From positions 1-49,242 of the forward strand of contig CAZQAU010000009.1 in NCBI GenBank assembly GCA_964591375.1: a stretch of 49,242 bases of DNA. The letters are read 5' to 3'. Below are positions 8,139-16,866 of the stretch, piece after piece. This stretch comes from CAYYYG01 sp964591375. GTDB lineage: Bacteria; Patescibacteriota; Microgenomatia; UBA1406; GWC2-37-13. Both the position numbers and the translations under genes were made by a program. The notes under the pieces are model-generated. The model did not search any database and was not told the DNA's origin. It saw nothing but the letters and a program-made list of their open reading frames with translations. The number at the start of each line of letters is the position of its first letter. Positions within the stretch are counted from its first letter, which is position 1.

Positions 8139-9595
8139 ATTGTATGTGTATGACTTATGGTTTTAATACTACCCTTATCAATATTCATGACATGTGTAAT
8201 AGATTGTATAATCTCGTTTTGATGATGAGTTATATAAATAAGATTGGTACCTTCTGCTGCTATTTTGTCTATAACCTGCAAAACAATTTGACGATTGAAT
8301 TGATCGAGCCCCTGACAAGGTTCATCGAGAATTAATAACTCAGGTGATTTAATAATAGCACGCATAATAAGTATCAATCGCTGCTGTCCCAACGATAGCG
8401 ACATAAAATCTTTATCTTTTAGTTCATTCAATTGAAATAAATCAAAGTATTTTTGAGCTAATTCGCTTTGTTCAGAGTTTACTTTTTTATATAGACCGAT
8501 CGTATCAAATAATCCGGATAAAACAGCATCAAATGCAGTAATATGTTCACGATATTCTATGTGCATATCTGAAGAAATATAGCCTATACGTTTCTTAATA
8601 TCCCATACACTTTCCCCTGTTCCCCGTAATTTACCAAAAACTTTTATAGTATTGCTAAACGCTTGCAAATGGTCACCAAAGATCAATTTGACCAACGTCG
8701 ATTTACCTGCTCCGTTTGGGCCAATTATCAGCCAGTTTTCATCTGAGTGCATAGTCCAGGTAATATTATTTAGGATGACTTTGTCACCAAACTTAACGGT
8801 AACCTTAGACATTTCTATGATGGCCTTTGCTTCTATGCGTGAAGGAGGAGAGCTACTAATAGAATCAGATTCTTTGCTTTTATATGAACTATTGAACGAC
8901 TCCTTAGACTTTAGTATTTTTTCTTTCTTTCCTTGCTCCAAAAAATGACCATTATGAACACATAGTACATGGGTAATGGATGGTAATAATTCTTCAAGAT
9001 GATGAGTGATCAATACAATATGAGTGTTTTGGGAAATAATCTTGTCGATGAATAATATTAAAGATTTTTTAGATTCTATATCAACTCCTTCAAAGGGTTC
9101 ATCTAAAATAAGCAGTTTTGGTTTCTGCACTAATGCCTTGGCAATAAGAACTTTTCTCATTTCACCGGTTGAAAGTTGTGTGAGTATTTTCTCTGAAAGA
9201 TCGCTTATATTGAGATGCCGCAAAATATTTACATCTCCCACAAATGTTCCAACAATCTCACTTTGGTATTCTCGACCGACATAGGAGTAAAATTCTGATT
9301 GCTGATCTTCTTTTTGAATTAAACCACGATGAGAATCAAAGGAAAGATATTGTATGTAGTCTTGTTGAGAAATGGGATATGGATGTTTAGATAAGTCCCC
9401 AAAATTAACTCTTATTTCACCTGCGACAACGGAAAGTTTGCCAGCCAACGCTTTTGCGAATGTAGATTTACCTGATCCATTTGGACCGATAATTGCCCAG
9501 TGCTCACCTTCACGCATCGTCCATGAATCTCCAGTAAAGAAAAGTCTATCACCATTACGAATGGAAATTTTTGAGGCAACAATCAGAGGTGCCAT
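8135..9595 (-). CDS. modF: ModF-like tandem ABC ATPase
   Basis: The 486-residue protein holds two complete ABC ATPase domains. Walker A is GPNGSGKST in the first and GPNGAGKST in the second; signature motifs are LSTGEMRK and LSLGQQRL; Walker B is LLILDEPFEG and LLILDEPCQG. There is no membrane domain. The second half closely resembles E. coli ModF, including the stretch GDH-Q-xSN...G-RGxGExxWDIKKxIGYxSS. ModF-type proteins have been linked to molybdate systems, but the true role is unclear and no molybdate permease is in the window. It follows leuB by 8 bases and is coupled to the cupredoxin gene. Confidence 0.85.
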   Translation of the reverse strand: MAPLIVASKISIRNGDRLFFTGDSWTMREGEHWAIIGPNGSGKSTFAKALAGKLSVVAGEIRVNFGDLSKHPYPISQQDYIQYLSFDSHRGLIQKEDQQSEFYSYVGREYQSEIVGTFVGDVNILRHLNISDLSEKILTQLSTGEMRKVLIAKALVQKPKLLILDEPFEGVDIESKKSLILFIDKIISQNTHIVLITHHLEELLPSITHVLCVHNGHFLEQGKKEKILKSKESFNSSYKSKESDSISSSPPSRIEAKAIIEMSKVTVKFGDKVILNNITWTMHSDENWLIIGPNGAGKSTLVKLIFGDHLQAFSNTIKVFGKLRGTGESVWDIKKRIGYISSDMHIEYREHITAFDAVLSGLFDTIGLYKKVNSEQSELAQKYFDLFQLNELKDKDFMSLSLGQQRLILIMRAIIKSPELLILDEPCQGLDQFNRQIVLQVIDKIAAEGTNLIYITHHQNEIIQSITHVMNIDKGSIKTISHTHTM

Positions 9596-9603
9596 ATTCG
9601 TCT

Positions 9604-10659
9604 TTAAATAAGCTCTACTACCCTATCTCCAAACTGTGATGTAGACAAAGGTTTTTCTTTGACAATGTCTGGGGTCCCGTACCCTTTATTAAGTGCTTGA
9701 GTTACGGCATCACGAATAACTTGAGCTTCATTTTGCGCTCCAAAAGCATATTCCATCAGTAAGGCGGCAGAAAGAATAGTACCAACTGGATTGGCGATAT
9801 TTTTTCCAGCTGCTTTAGGAAACGATCCATGAATTGGTTCATATAATGATGTTTTCATTCCAATAGATGCAGATGGTAACATTCCCAGTGAACCAGTGAT
9901 CATCGAAGCTTCATCGGTAAGAATATCGCCAAACATATTTTCTGTTAAGACAACATCAAAGTCCGATGGGCGCTTAATAATCTGCATAGCTGCGTTATCG
10001 ACAAACATATAATCAACGGTAATTTCTGGATATGATTTGGAAAATTCCTGTACAGTTTCACGCCATAAACGGGAGGTCTCCAGGACATTCGCCTTGTCAA
10101 CGACTGTCACTTTCTTATTCCGTTTCATAGCCAGTTCAAAAGCAAATTTACTCACCCGCAATACTTCTTCTTTTGTATATGTAGAGATATCATAAGCCTT
10201 CGTTCCATTATCAGTTCTGCCTTTTTCACCAAAATAAATTCCCCCTGTTAACTCACGAATGACTACAAAATCAACCCCCCGAATAACTTCTTCTTTTAAT
10301 GATGATTTGAAATATAAATTTTCAAATGTAAAAATAGGGCGCACATTTGCATATAATCCCAGTGTTTTGCGCATGGCTAATAACCCTTGTTCAGGACGAA
10401 CTTTTGCTTTTGGATCATTATCGAATCTCGGATCACCAATTGCACCAAATAATATGGCGTCGGATTTCTCACATAACGCCTGGGTTTCTTGTGGAAAAGG
10501 GTTGCCAACTTTGTCGATGGCAGCGGCGCCGATTAAAGCTTCCGTAAAAGTAAATTCGTGATTAAATTTCTCTGCTACTTTTTTGAGAACTTTAACACCT
10601 TCAGCCAAAACTTCTGGACCGATTCCATCTCCACCTAATAATGCAATATTTTTTTTCAT
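9604..10659 (-). CDS. leuB: 3-isopropylmalate dehydrogenase
   Basis: The 351-residue enzyme oxidises and decarboxylates 3-isopropylmalate, the third committed step of leucine synthesis. It has the family N-terminus (LLGGDGIGPEV), the ELTGGIYFGEKGR active-site loop typical of LeuB, the catalytic Lys in VDKANVLETSRLWR, and the metal-binding aspartates in FGDILTDEASMITGSLGMLPSAS. Its length is normal. It lies in the ilv-leu operon, 5 bases after orf86. Confidence 0.97.
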   Translation of the reverse strand: MKKNIALLGGDGIGPEVLAEGVKVLKKVAEKFNHEFTFTEALIGAAAIDKVGNPFPQETQALCEKSDAILFGAIGDPRFDNDPKAKVRPEQGLLAMRKTLGLYANVRPIFTFENLYFKSSLKEEVIRGVDFVVIRELTGGIYFGEKGRTDNGTKAYDISTYTKEEVLRVSKFAFELAMKRNKKVTVVDKANVLETSRLWRETVQEFSKSYPEITVDYMFVDNAAMQIIKRPSDFDVVLTENMFGDILTDEASMITGSLGMLPSASIGMKTSLYEPIHGSFPKAAGKNIANPVGTILSAALLMEYAFGAQNEAQVIRDAVTQALNKGYGTPDIVKEKPLSTSQFGDRVVELI

Positions 10660-10664
10660 AAAAT

Positions 10665-10925
10665 TTATTTTTTATTTTTTATAATATATACTTTCTTTGT
10701 TTCTGCCTCGCCATTTTCATCATCTACCAAATTACCATTTTCATCTGCGACTTCTTCTAATACGTAAACGCCAACTTCATCTTTCAGTGCATCTATTATT
10801 ACATCCTGATTAGAAAATTTAATAGCTACGCTTTTATCTTTCGAAGAAAGTTCGTCTAGATTAACCAATTCATCCCTCTTTTTCCCACTATCTGCGCTAT
10901 TAAAACCTGAACCACTTTCTGACAT
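10665..10925 (-). CDS. Small acidic hypothetical protein (orf86)
   Basis: The 86-residue protein is not recognised. It is acidic, has a disordered Ser/Gly/Lys-rich N-terminus (MSESGSGFNSADSGKK), a middle part that may be beta/alpha (VAIKFSNQDVIIDALKDEVGVYVLEEV) and a Lys-rich tail. There are no membrane segments or cysteines. It lies between leuD and leuB with gaps of only 13 and 5 bases and in frame with a normal ATG, so it is probably translated with the pathway. No function is claimed. Confidence 0.55.
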   Translation of the reverse strand: MSESGSGFNSADSGKKRDELVNLDELSSKDKSVAIKFSNQDVIIDALKDEVGVYVLEEVADENGNLVDDENGEAETKKVYIIKNKK

Positions 10926-10938
10926 TTATACTTATAAA

Positions 10939-11538
10939 TTAATAATCATGTAACCTATTTTTTTCAAATTCCTCGATTTTATCTTTCATGCTAAAAATAT
11001 AATCAATATCATCATAACCATTGATGATACAAATTTTTTTATACGGATTAATTTCGAAAGTGTGTGAAATGTCAATCGAGGGCACAACCACTGTTTGGTT
11101 TTCCAAATTAACCTCTATCATAGTTAATGGATCCTTTTGAATTGCATCCAATAATGTATCGAGTGATGACTGCGGAATTACAATTGGCAGCAAACTATTA
11201 TTGAGTGCATTATTCTTAAAAATATCTCCAAAAAAGCTCGAAATGACTGCTTTAAAACCATAGTCCACCAATGCCCATGCAGCATGTTCACGACTTGAAC
11301 CAGATCCAAAATTTTTACCAGCCACTAAAATTTCGCCTTTATAGGTTGGATCATTTAAAACAAATTCTTTTTTTGTACCATCAGTATTAAATCGCCAGTC
11401 ACGAAAAAGATTTTCTCCAAATCCTTCACGCGTGGTAGCCTTCAAAAAGCGTGCAGGTATAATCTGGTCAGTATCGACATTTTCATTCGATAACGGCACT
11501 GCAGTAGATTTTATATGTGTCAGTTTTTGTTTTTCCAT
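10939..11538 (-). CDS. leuD: 3-isopropylmalate dehydratase small subunit
   Basis: The 199-residue subunit forms the swivelling domain of isopropylmalate isomerase with LeuC. Family motifs are NVDTDQIIPARFL near the N-terminus and GKNFGSGSSREHAAWAL, which carries substrate-binding Ser/Arg residues. The length matches the bacterial (LeuD, about 200 aa) rather than the short archaeal form. It starts 4 bases after leuC ends, so both subunits are made together. Confidence 0.96.
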   Translation of the reverse strand: MEKQKLTHIKSTAVPLSNENVDTDQIIPARFLKATTREGFGENLFRDWRFNTDGTKKEFVLNDPTYKGEILVAGKNFGSGSSREHAAWALVDYGFKAVISSFFGDIFKNNALNNSLLPIVIPQSSLDTLLDAIQKDPLTMIEVNLENQTVVVPSIDISHTFEINPYKKICIINGYDDIDYIFSMKDKIEEFEKNRLHDY

Positions 11539-11542
11539 AGGT

Positions 11543-12952
11543 TTATGATATAAATTCTCGTGGATCAGTTATAACACCGGTGATCGCGGTTGCTGCGGCT
11601 GTTAATGGTGATGCGAGCATGGTACGCGCTCCTGGTCCCTGACGTCCTTCAAAATTTCTGTTACTCGTTGAGACACAAAATTTACCTGCTGGAATTTTAT
11701 CTTCATTCATGCCCAAACATGCTGAACAACCAGGGCCTCGCAGTTCGAATCCTGCTTCAGCAAATACTTTATCTAATCCTTCCTTTCGCGCCTGGACTTC
11801 CACCCTTTTTGAGCCGGGTACTAAATATGCCATAACATGCGGCGCTTTCTTTTTACCTTTTAAAATAGTTGCAGCTGCCCGGAAATCTTCAATGCGTGAG
11901 TTTGTACAACTACCGAAAAATACATAGTCAACTTTTTGACCTAGCATTTTTTGCCCTTCCTGTAATCCCATGTACTGCAACGCTTTTTCTAAGCTTCTTT
12001 TTTGATGGTCATCTTTTACCTCATCTTTAGTAGGAACGTGACCAGAAATACCTATTCCCATACCAGGGTTTGTGCCATAAGTAATCATCGGCTCTATATC
12101 GGCTGCATCAAAGACTTCTACGCGATCATACTCAGCACCTTCATCTGTAGGTAAGGTTTTCCAATACTCTATAGCCTTTTCCCATTCTTCACCATTTGGC
12201 ATAAATTCACGACCTTTCATATATTCGTATGTTATCTCATCAGGAGCAATCATACCGCCTCTCGCTCCCATTTCAATACTCATATTGCAAATAGTCATAC
12301 GACCTTCCATCGATAATCCACGAATTGTGCTGCCTGCATATTCAACAAAATAACCTGTACCACCGGCAGCTGTAAGTTTAGCGATAATGTACAAAATAAT
12401 ATCTTTTGCTGTTACACCTTTTTTTAATTCACCGTTCACTTCTATCTTCATAGTTTTCGGTTTATACTGCAAAATGCATTGAGTAGCTAATACTTGTTCG
12501 ACTTCACTAGTACCGATACCAAATGCTAACGCACCAAATGCTCCATGGGTCGAAGTGTGACTGTCTCCACAAACAATTGTCATGCCAGGTTTGGTGATGC
12601 CTAAATCCGGACCAATAATATGAACAATTCCTTGAAAAGGATGACCTAAACCATATAAACGGACACCAAAATCTTGTGCATTTTTAGTGAGTGCTTCAAC
12701 TTGTTTCCGTGACAATAACTCGCGAATAGGTAAGTCTTGATCCTTAGTTGGAACATTATGATCAGCCGTTGCCCACGTTCTATTAGTTCGAAAAACGGGA
12801 ACTTTACGACGACGAAGTCCATCAAAAGCCTGAGGTGTGGTAACCTCATGAATTAAATGGCCGTCGATGTAGAGGATAGCCGGATAATTCTCTTTTTGAT
12901 AAACGATATGAGAGTCCCAAATTTTTTCAAACAATGTTCTTGGTTTGTTCAT
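11543..12952 (-). CDS. leuC: 3-isopropylmalate dehydratase large subunit
   Basis: The 469-residue aconitase-family subunit isomerises 2- to 3-isopropylmalate using a [4Fe-4S] cluster. The cluster ligands are the Cys in FFGSCTNSR and the CSAC pair in GPGCSACLGMNED. The CGDSHTSTHGAFGALAFGIGTSEVE motif and the terminal GRQGPGARTMLASPLTAAA are diagnostic of LeuC. The bacterial-type length and its position with leuD leave little doubt. Confidence 0.97.
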   Translation of the reverse strand: MNKPRTLFEKIWDSHIVYQKENYPAILYIDGHLIHEVTTPQAFDGLRRRKVPVFRTNRTWATADHNVPTKDQDLPIRELLSRKQVEALTKNAQDFGVRLYGLGHPFQGIVHIIGPDLGITKPGMTIVCGDSHTSTHGAFGALAFGIGTSEVEQVLATQCILQYKPKTMKIEVNGELKKGVTAKDIILYIIAKLTAAGGTGYFVEYAGSTIRGLSMEGRMTICNMSIEMGARGGMIAPDEITYEYMKGREFMPNGEEWEKAIEYWKTLPTDEGAEYDRVEVFDAADIEPMITYGTNPGMGIGISGHVPTKDEVKDDHQKRSLEKALQYMGLQEGQKMLGQKVDYVFFGSCTNSRIEDFRAAATILKGKKKAPHVMAYLVPGSKRVEVQARKEGLDKVFAEAGFELRGPGCSACLGMNEDKIPAGKFCVSTSNRNFEGRQGPGARTMLASPLTAAATAITGVITDPREFIS

Positions 12953-12972
12953 ATTAGAATATTATAACAATA

Positions 12973-13398
12973 TTAATGTCCGCAATTTCCGCCACAGCCA
13001 CATCCGTCACCCTCTTCTTCCATATACCCAATCGCTACTGCTTCGATTTCAACCAATGCTCCTTTAGGTAATGATGCAACACCGACTGTAGAACGTGCTG
13101 GTTTATGATCTTTAAAAACTTTTCCATAGATTTCGTTTACCGAGCCATAATTTTTCATATCAGTAATAAAAATAGTCGTTTTTAATACTGCTGAAAAATC
13201 TGAACCAGCCTCTTTCAAAACTGCTTTTAAATTTTCCAAAGCCTGTGCTGTTTGTTTTTCAATTCCTTCAACGACTTCACCAGTATTAGGATCAATGCCA
13301 ATTTGCCCAGAACAAAAAACCCAGTCGCCGATACCAATGGCTTGGGAATATGGTCCGACTGCTTTTGGCGCTTTTTCCGTATGTATTGATTTAATCAT
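12973..13398 (-). CDS. ridA: RidA-family enamine/imine deaminase with a Cys-rich tail
   Basis: The 141-residue protein is RidA (YjgF/YER057c/UK114): N-terminal KAPKAVGPYSQAI, FCSGQIGIDPNTGE and the catalytic arginine in KPARSTVGVASLPKGALVEIEAVA. RidA hydrolyses reactive enamine/imine intermediates such as 2-aminoacrylate formed by IlvA-type enzymes. Its place in an operon with ilvA and ilvE, whose product is a known victim of this damage, fits well. Unusually the last ~15 residues form an acidic, Cys/Gly/His-rich tail (EEEGDGCGCGGNCGH) that may bind metal. The neighbouring ilvD product has a similar Cys-rich N-terminus. Confidence 0.93.
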   Translation of the reverse strand: MIKSIHTEKAPKAVGPYSQAIGIGDWVFCSGQIGIDPNTGEVVEGIEKQTAQALENLKAVLKEAGSDFSAVLKTTIFITDMKNYGSVNEIYGKVFKDHKPARSTVGVASLPKGALVEIEAVAIGYMEEEGDGCGCGGNCGH

Positions 13399-13408
13399 AT
13401 AGATATAT

Positions 13409-15166
13409 TTAACTTGTTACTGCGCCCTTTGACGCACTTGAAACTAATTGTGCATACTTTGCCAAAACTCCTCGTTTGTATCGAGGTTCCGGTTTTTTCC
13501 ATTCTTTCTTTCTCTTAGCGATTTCATTTTCACTAAGATCTACATCAATACGTTTATTTTTCAAACTGATAGTAATTATATCTCCTTCTTTGAGCAAACC
13601 GATCATACCACCTGTGAATGCTTCTGGTGTAATATGACCAATCATTATTCCATGTGTGCCTCCCGAAAAACGCCCATCAGTAATAAGTGCGACATCTTTT
13701 CCTAAGCCCGCTCCCATAAGTGCAGCTGATGGCGAAAGCATCTCACGCATACCAGGCCCACCTTTCGGTCCTTCATTACGAACAACTATTACGTCACCTT
13801 TTTTTATTTTACCTTCAAGAATAGCATTTAGTGATTCTTCTTCACTTTCAAAGACACGTGCTGGCCCTGTATGATGATCCATTTCTTTTCCACTTAACTT
13901 CAAAACTGCACCTTCTTCAGCAAGATTCCCACGCAATACAATTAAATGATGATCTGGAGGTGCTAAAGGTTTTTCAATTGGATAAATAATATCCTGATTC
14001 TTCGGAAATTCCGGCGCGTCTTTTAAATTTTCAGCAACCGTCTTACCAGTAACTGTTAAACAATCACCATGAATAAATCCATGATCATATAACATTTTCA
14101 TCACCATTTGAACTCCACCAATTTTAAATAAGTCTTCCATTACATATTTTCCGAATGGTTTGAAATCACCAATGAGTGGCACTTTAGAACCAATGCGTTC
14201 AAAATCATCAAGTTCAAGCTTCACTCCAGCCTCATGGGCTAGAGAAAGCAAGTGTAGCACTGCATTGGTCGATCCGCCAAGAGCCATAACAAGTGTAATT
14301 GCGTTTTCAAAAGCCTCTAAAGTCATGATATCTCGAGCACGGATGCCTTTTTTTAGGAGGTTAAATAATGCAGCCACTGAATCGATACAGTCTTGTCTCT
14401 TTACATCGGAAATCTTATTATGGACGTCCACAGCGGGGTGTGATGAACTACCAGGGATACTCATTCCCAGTGCTTCGATCGCCGCTGCCATTGTATTGGC
14501 TGTATACATTCCACCACAGGCTCCATTTCCCGGGCAGGAATTACACTCCACTCGATGTAACTGTTTGTCATCGATTTTGCCGGCTCCATATGCACCCACC
14601 GCTTCAAAGATACTTACGACCGTTAAATCTTTACCATCTAGTTTACCGGGAAGAATAGTACCGCCATATAAAGTGAGGCCAATACTATTATTACGTGCTA
14701 AAGGAATCAAAGCAGCCGGAATAGTTTTATCACAACCTGATAATGTTAAAATTCCATCAGCTATATATGCCTCATGCATCATTTCAATACAGTCTGCTAT
14801 TAACTCTCGTGATACTAAAGAATATTTCATACCTTCTGATCCCATGGTTTCACCATCGGTGACAACAGGTGTTCCGAATATGATTGGTTTACCGCCCACT
14901 TTTTCAACTTCTGACACAACAATATCTCCTAAATCTTTAACATGAGCATTACAGGGTGTGACATTCGTATGTGGACATGCGACTGTTATTAATGGTTTCT
15001 CGAAATCTTCATCTTTGTAACCAACTGCACGCATCATCGCTCGAGCAGGAGCACGCTTAGCCCAATCTTTCTGACCGACATGACCAGTCAAAGCACCGCT
15101 TCGGATTTTTAGCGAAGAATTTTCATTACATCCACATTTTTCACAACTACAGTTTTTATTTTTCAT
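13409..15166 (-). CDS. ilvD: Dihydroxy-acid dehydratase
   Basis: The 585-residue enzyme dehydrates dihydroxy acids to the 2-keto acid precursors of valine, isoleucine and leucine. Iron-sulphur ligands occur in TVACPHTNVTPCN, LSGCDKTIPA and PGNGACGGMYTANTMA. The C-terminal half has the GPKGGPGMREML and TDGRFSGGTHG motifs. The normal enzyme begins near the SGALTGHVGQ region; the preceding ~20 residues add a Cys-rich extension (MKNKNCSCEKCGCNEN) with four closely spaced cysteines. The start is chosen as the ATG after the orf109 gap, and a shorter start is possible. A long open frame on the opposite strand is a coding shadow. Confidence 0.96.
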   Translation of the reverse strand: MKNKNCSCEKCGCNENSSLKIRSGALTGHVGQKDWAKRAPARAMMRAVGYKDEDFEKPLITVACPHTNVTPCNAHVKDLGDIVVSEVEKVGGKPIIFGTPVVTDGETMGSEGMKYSLVSRELIADCIEMMHEAYIADGILTLSGCDKTIPAALIPLARNNSIGLTLYGGTILPGKLDGKDLTVVSIFEAVGAYGAGKIDDKQLHRVECNSCPGNGACGGMYTANTMAAAIEALGMSIPGSSSHPAVDVHNKISDVKRQDCIDSVAALFNLLKKGIRARDIMTLEAFENAITLVMALGGSTNAVLHLLSLAHEAGVKLELDDFERIGSKVPLIGDFKPFGKYVMEDLFKIGGVQMVMKMLYDHGFIHGDCLTVTGKTVAENLKDAPEFPKNQDIIYPIEKPLAPPDHHLIVLRGNLAEEGAVLKLSGKEMDHHTGPARVFESEEESLNAILEGKIKKGDVIVVRNEGPKGGPGMREMLSPSAALMGAGLGKDVALITDGRFSGGTHGIMIGHITPEAFTGGMIGLLKEGDIITISLKNKRIDVDLSENEIAKRKKEWKKPEPRYKRGVLAKYAQLVSSASKGAVTS

Positions 15167-15180
15167 ATATGAAATAAATT

Positions 15181-15510
15181 TTAATAACCAATTTCTCCAC
15201 CTGGTTTAATTAAGCCGTCAATCTCACGTGATAATTCGTCATCATACACATTAAACAAAACTGGACCGGCTAGTGTTGTTACATTCATATCCCCAAGTCT
15301 TTTACCACCTTCTCTAACAACATAACGATCGTGCTTACCTTTCAATCCTCTTTCCTCCATTGATCTATTCACATGATGAGATGCGCATTCATCAATCACG
15401 CCCCCGTCAGCAGATGGATATTCATTTTCCATTAATCCAAATACTATTATTCCTTCAAACGTTGTGTCGCAATCACTACATGTAGCTAACACATTTCTTG
15501 TTAAAGCCAT
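15181..15510 (-). CDS. Hypothetical protein with a CxxC motif (orf109)
   Basis: The 109-residue product is not recognised. It has CSDC near the N-terminus (residues 11-14) and a later ECASHH segment, which together could form a small metal site. A Lys/Arg-rich middle (EERGLKGKHDRYVVREGGKRLG) and a C-terminal part with DDELSREIDGL follow. It lies between ilvA and ilvD, with a 12-base gap to ilvA and 14 to ilvD, and has a clean ATG, so it is probably a real member of the operon. The function is unknown. Confidence 0.55.
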   Translation of the reverse strand: MALTRNVLATCSDCDTTFEGIIVFGLMENEYPSADGGVIDECASHHVNRSMEERGLKGKHDRYVVREGGKRLGDMNVTTLAGPVLFNVYDDELSREIDGLIKPGGEIGY

Positions 15511-15522
15511 AATAAAGAATGC

Positions 15523-16767
15523 TTAAATTAGATATTTATATAACAAATCATCACTCTTTAAAATCGTATAGTTCAATTCTATCTCTTTCATCCTCTCAAG
15601 CAAAGGCTGAAAATCCACGCTGTCTTTCAGCTCGATACCAACCAGTGCTGGGCCTTTTTCCTTATTATTCTTTTTGATATATTCAAACAGTACAATATCG
15701 TCATTTGGACTTAATACATAGTTTACAAATTTTTTCAATTGTCCTGGTTTCTGGGCAAATTCAATCAGGAAATAGTGTTTTCTACCTTGATATACTAAAC
15801 TTCGTTCTAAAATTTCCGGATACCGTAATAAATCATTATTACCTCCGCTTAAAATACAAACAACAGTTTTTCCTTTAATCTGATCTTTAATTTCATCTAA
15901 GGTTGATATGGGTAAGGCACCAGATGGCTCTGCAATGATTCCTTCATTTTGATACAACTCAATCATTGTTGTACATACTTTTCCTTCAGGAATTTTCACG
16001 AATTCATCGACATTTTTTTTACAAATGTCGAATGTTAGGTCACCTGCTGTTTTGACAGCACACCCGTCGACAAAAGTATCAATTGTTGGCAACGTAACCA
16101 CTTTTCCTTGTTCGATGGCAGCATGCATTTCAGCAGCTCCCGAAGGTTCACAACCGATAATTTTAATCTTTTTATTTTTCTCTTTGAAATATGTTGATAC
16201 TCCCGATGTTAATCCTCCACCTCCAATTGGCGTAACAACAAAATCTACTATACCATTCAAGTCTTCATATATTTCTTTGGCAATGGTTCCTTGTCCCGCA
16301 ATAGTCAGCGGGTCATTGAAAGGATGAACATACACCGCATTTGTTTCTTTACAATATTTTTGAGATGCAGCACTGGCTTCATCAAACGTATTTCCCACCA
16401 ATTGAATCTGTACATATTTACCACCAAAATGCTTCACTTTTTCAATCTTTTGATTTGGAGTAACAACTGGCATAAAAATCACCCCTTTAATTTTCAAAGC
16501 AGAACATCCATATGCCACTCCTTGTGCGTGATTACCAGCACTGGCGGTAACAACTCCACGCTCTTTTTCATCGGCAGAGAGCGTACTCATCTTATTATAA
16601 GCACCTCGAATTTTAAAGGATCGAACCTCTTGCTGATCTTCTCGCTTAATATAAATCTTTGCACCATACTTATCCGATAACCGTTTAGAAAACTGGAGTG
16701 GAGTTTTTTGGATTACTCCCGCAAGCCTTTCTGCTGCATGATCTATGTCTTTAATTTTTATTGCCAT
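15523..16767 (-). CDS. ilvA: Threonine dehydratase (biosynthetic)
   Basis: The PLP enzyme deaminates threonine to 2-oxobutyrate, the entry to isoleucine. The Schiff-base lysine is in SFKIRGAYNKM, the phosphate-binding glycine loop in PIGGGGLTSGV, and SGGNND follows. After the catalytic domain (about 1-320) there is a short ACT-like regulatory domain starting at HYFLIEFAQKPGQLKKFV, so isoleucine feedback is likely. I take the ATG at 16767 (MAIKIKDIDHAAERL, 414 residues); an upstream in-frame TTG at 16779 is less likely. Hairpin element A (16789-16852) lies directly upstream. Confidence 0.95.
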   Translation of the reverse strand: MAIKIKDIDHAAERLAGVIQKTPLQFSKRLSDKYGAKIYIKREDQQEVRSFKIRGAYNKMSTLSADEKERGVVTASAGNHAQGVAYGCSALKIKGVIFMPVVTPNQKIEKVKHFGGKYVQIQLVGNTFDEASAASQKYCKETNAVYVHPFNDPLTIAGQGTIAKEIYEDLNGIVDFVVTPIGGGGLTSGVSTYFKEKNKKIKIIGCEPSGAAEMHAAIEQGKVVTLPTIDTFVDGCAVKTAGDLTFDICKKNVDEFVKIPEGKVCTTMIELYQNEGIIAEPSGALPISTLDEIKDQIKGKTVVCILSGGNNDLLRYPEILERSLVYQGRKHYFLIEFAQKPGQLKKFVNYVLSPNDDIVLFEYIKKNNKEKGPALVGIELKDSVDFQPLLERMKEIELNYTILKSDDLLYKYLI

Positions 16768-16788
16768 AAATATTTTCAAAAATGCAAA

Positions 16789-16852
16789 GACATGTGTTTT
16801 TGAGCAATCGCCGGGGTGACCCGTCGGGTGCGGCGGCGAAAAAACACATGTC
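16789..16852 (-). repeat. Hairpin element A (leuA-ilvA intergenic)
   Basis: GACATGTGTTTTT (16840-16852 on the minus strand) and AAAAACACATGTC (16789-16801) form a perfect 13-bp outer stem. An inner 5-bp stem CGCCG/CGGCG encloses the 17-base core CACCCGACGGGTCACCC. The core and the CGCTCG just 5' of the stem are identical in element B (18427-18481), while both stems have changed sequence and kept pairing. It starts 14 bases after the leuA stop. Confidence 0.75.
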
Positions 16853-16866
16853 GAGCGTTTATAAAC

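Noticed and set aside
14160..14945. A 261-residue open frame on the plus strand
   Set aside because: It lies entirely antisense to ilvD, has a low-complexity Ser/Pro/Ile composition typical of coding shadows, and no recognisable motif.
16789..16852. Element A as an ordinary intrinsic terminator
   Set aside because: After the 3' arm there is only TTT then mixed bases in the operon's direction, and leuA-ilvA co-expression would be lost. Partial termination cannot be excluded.
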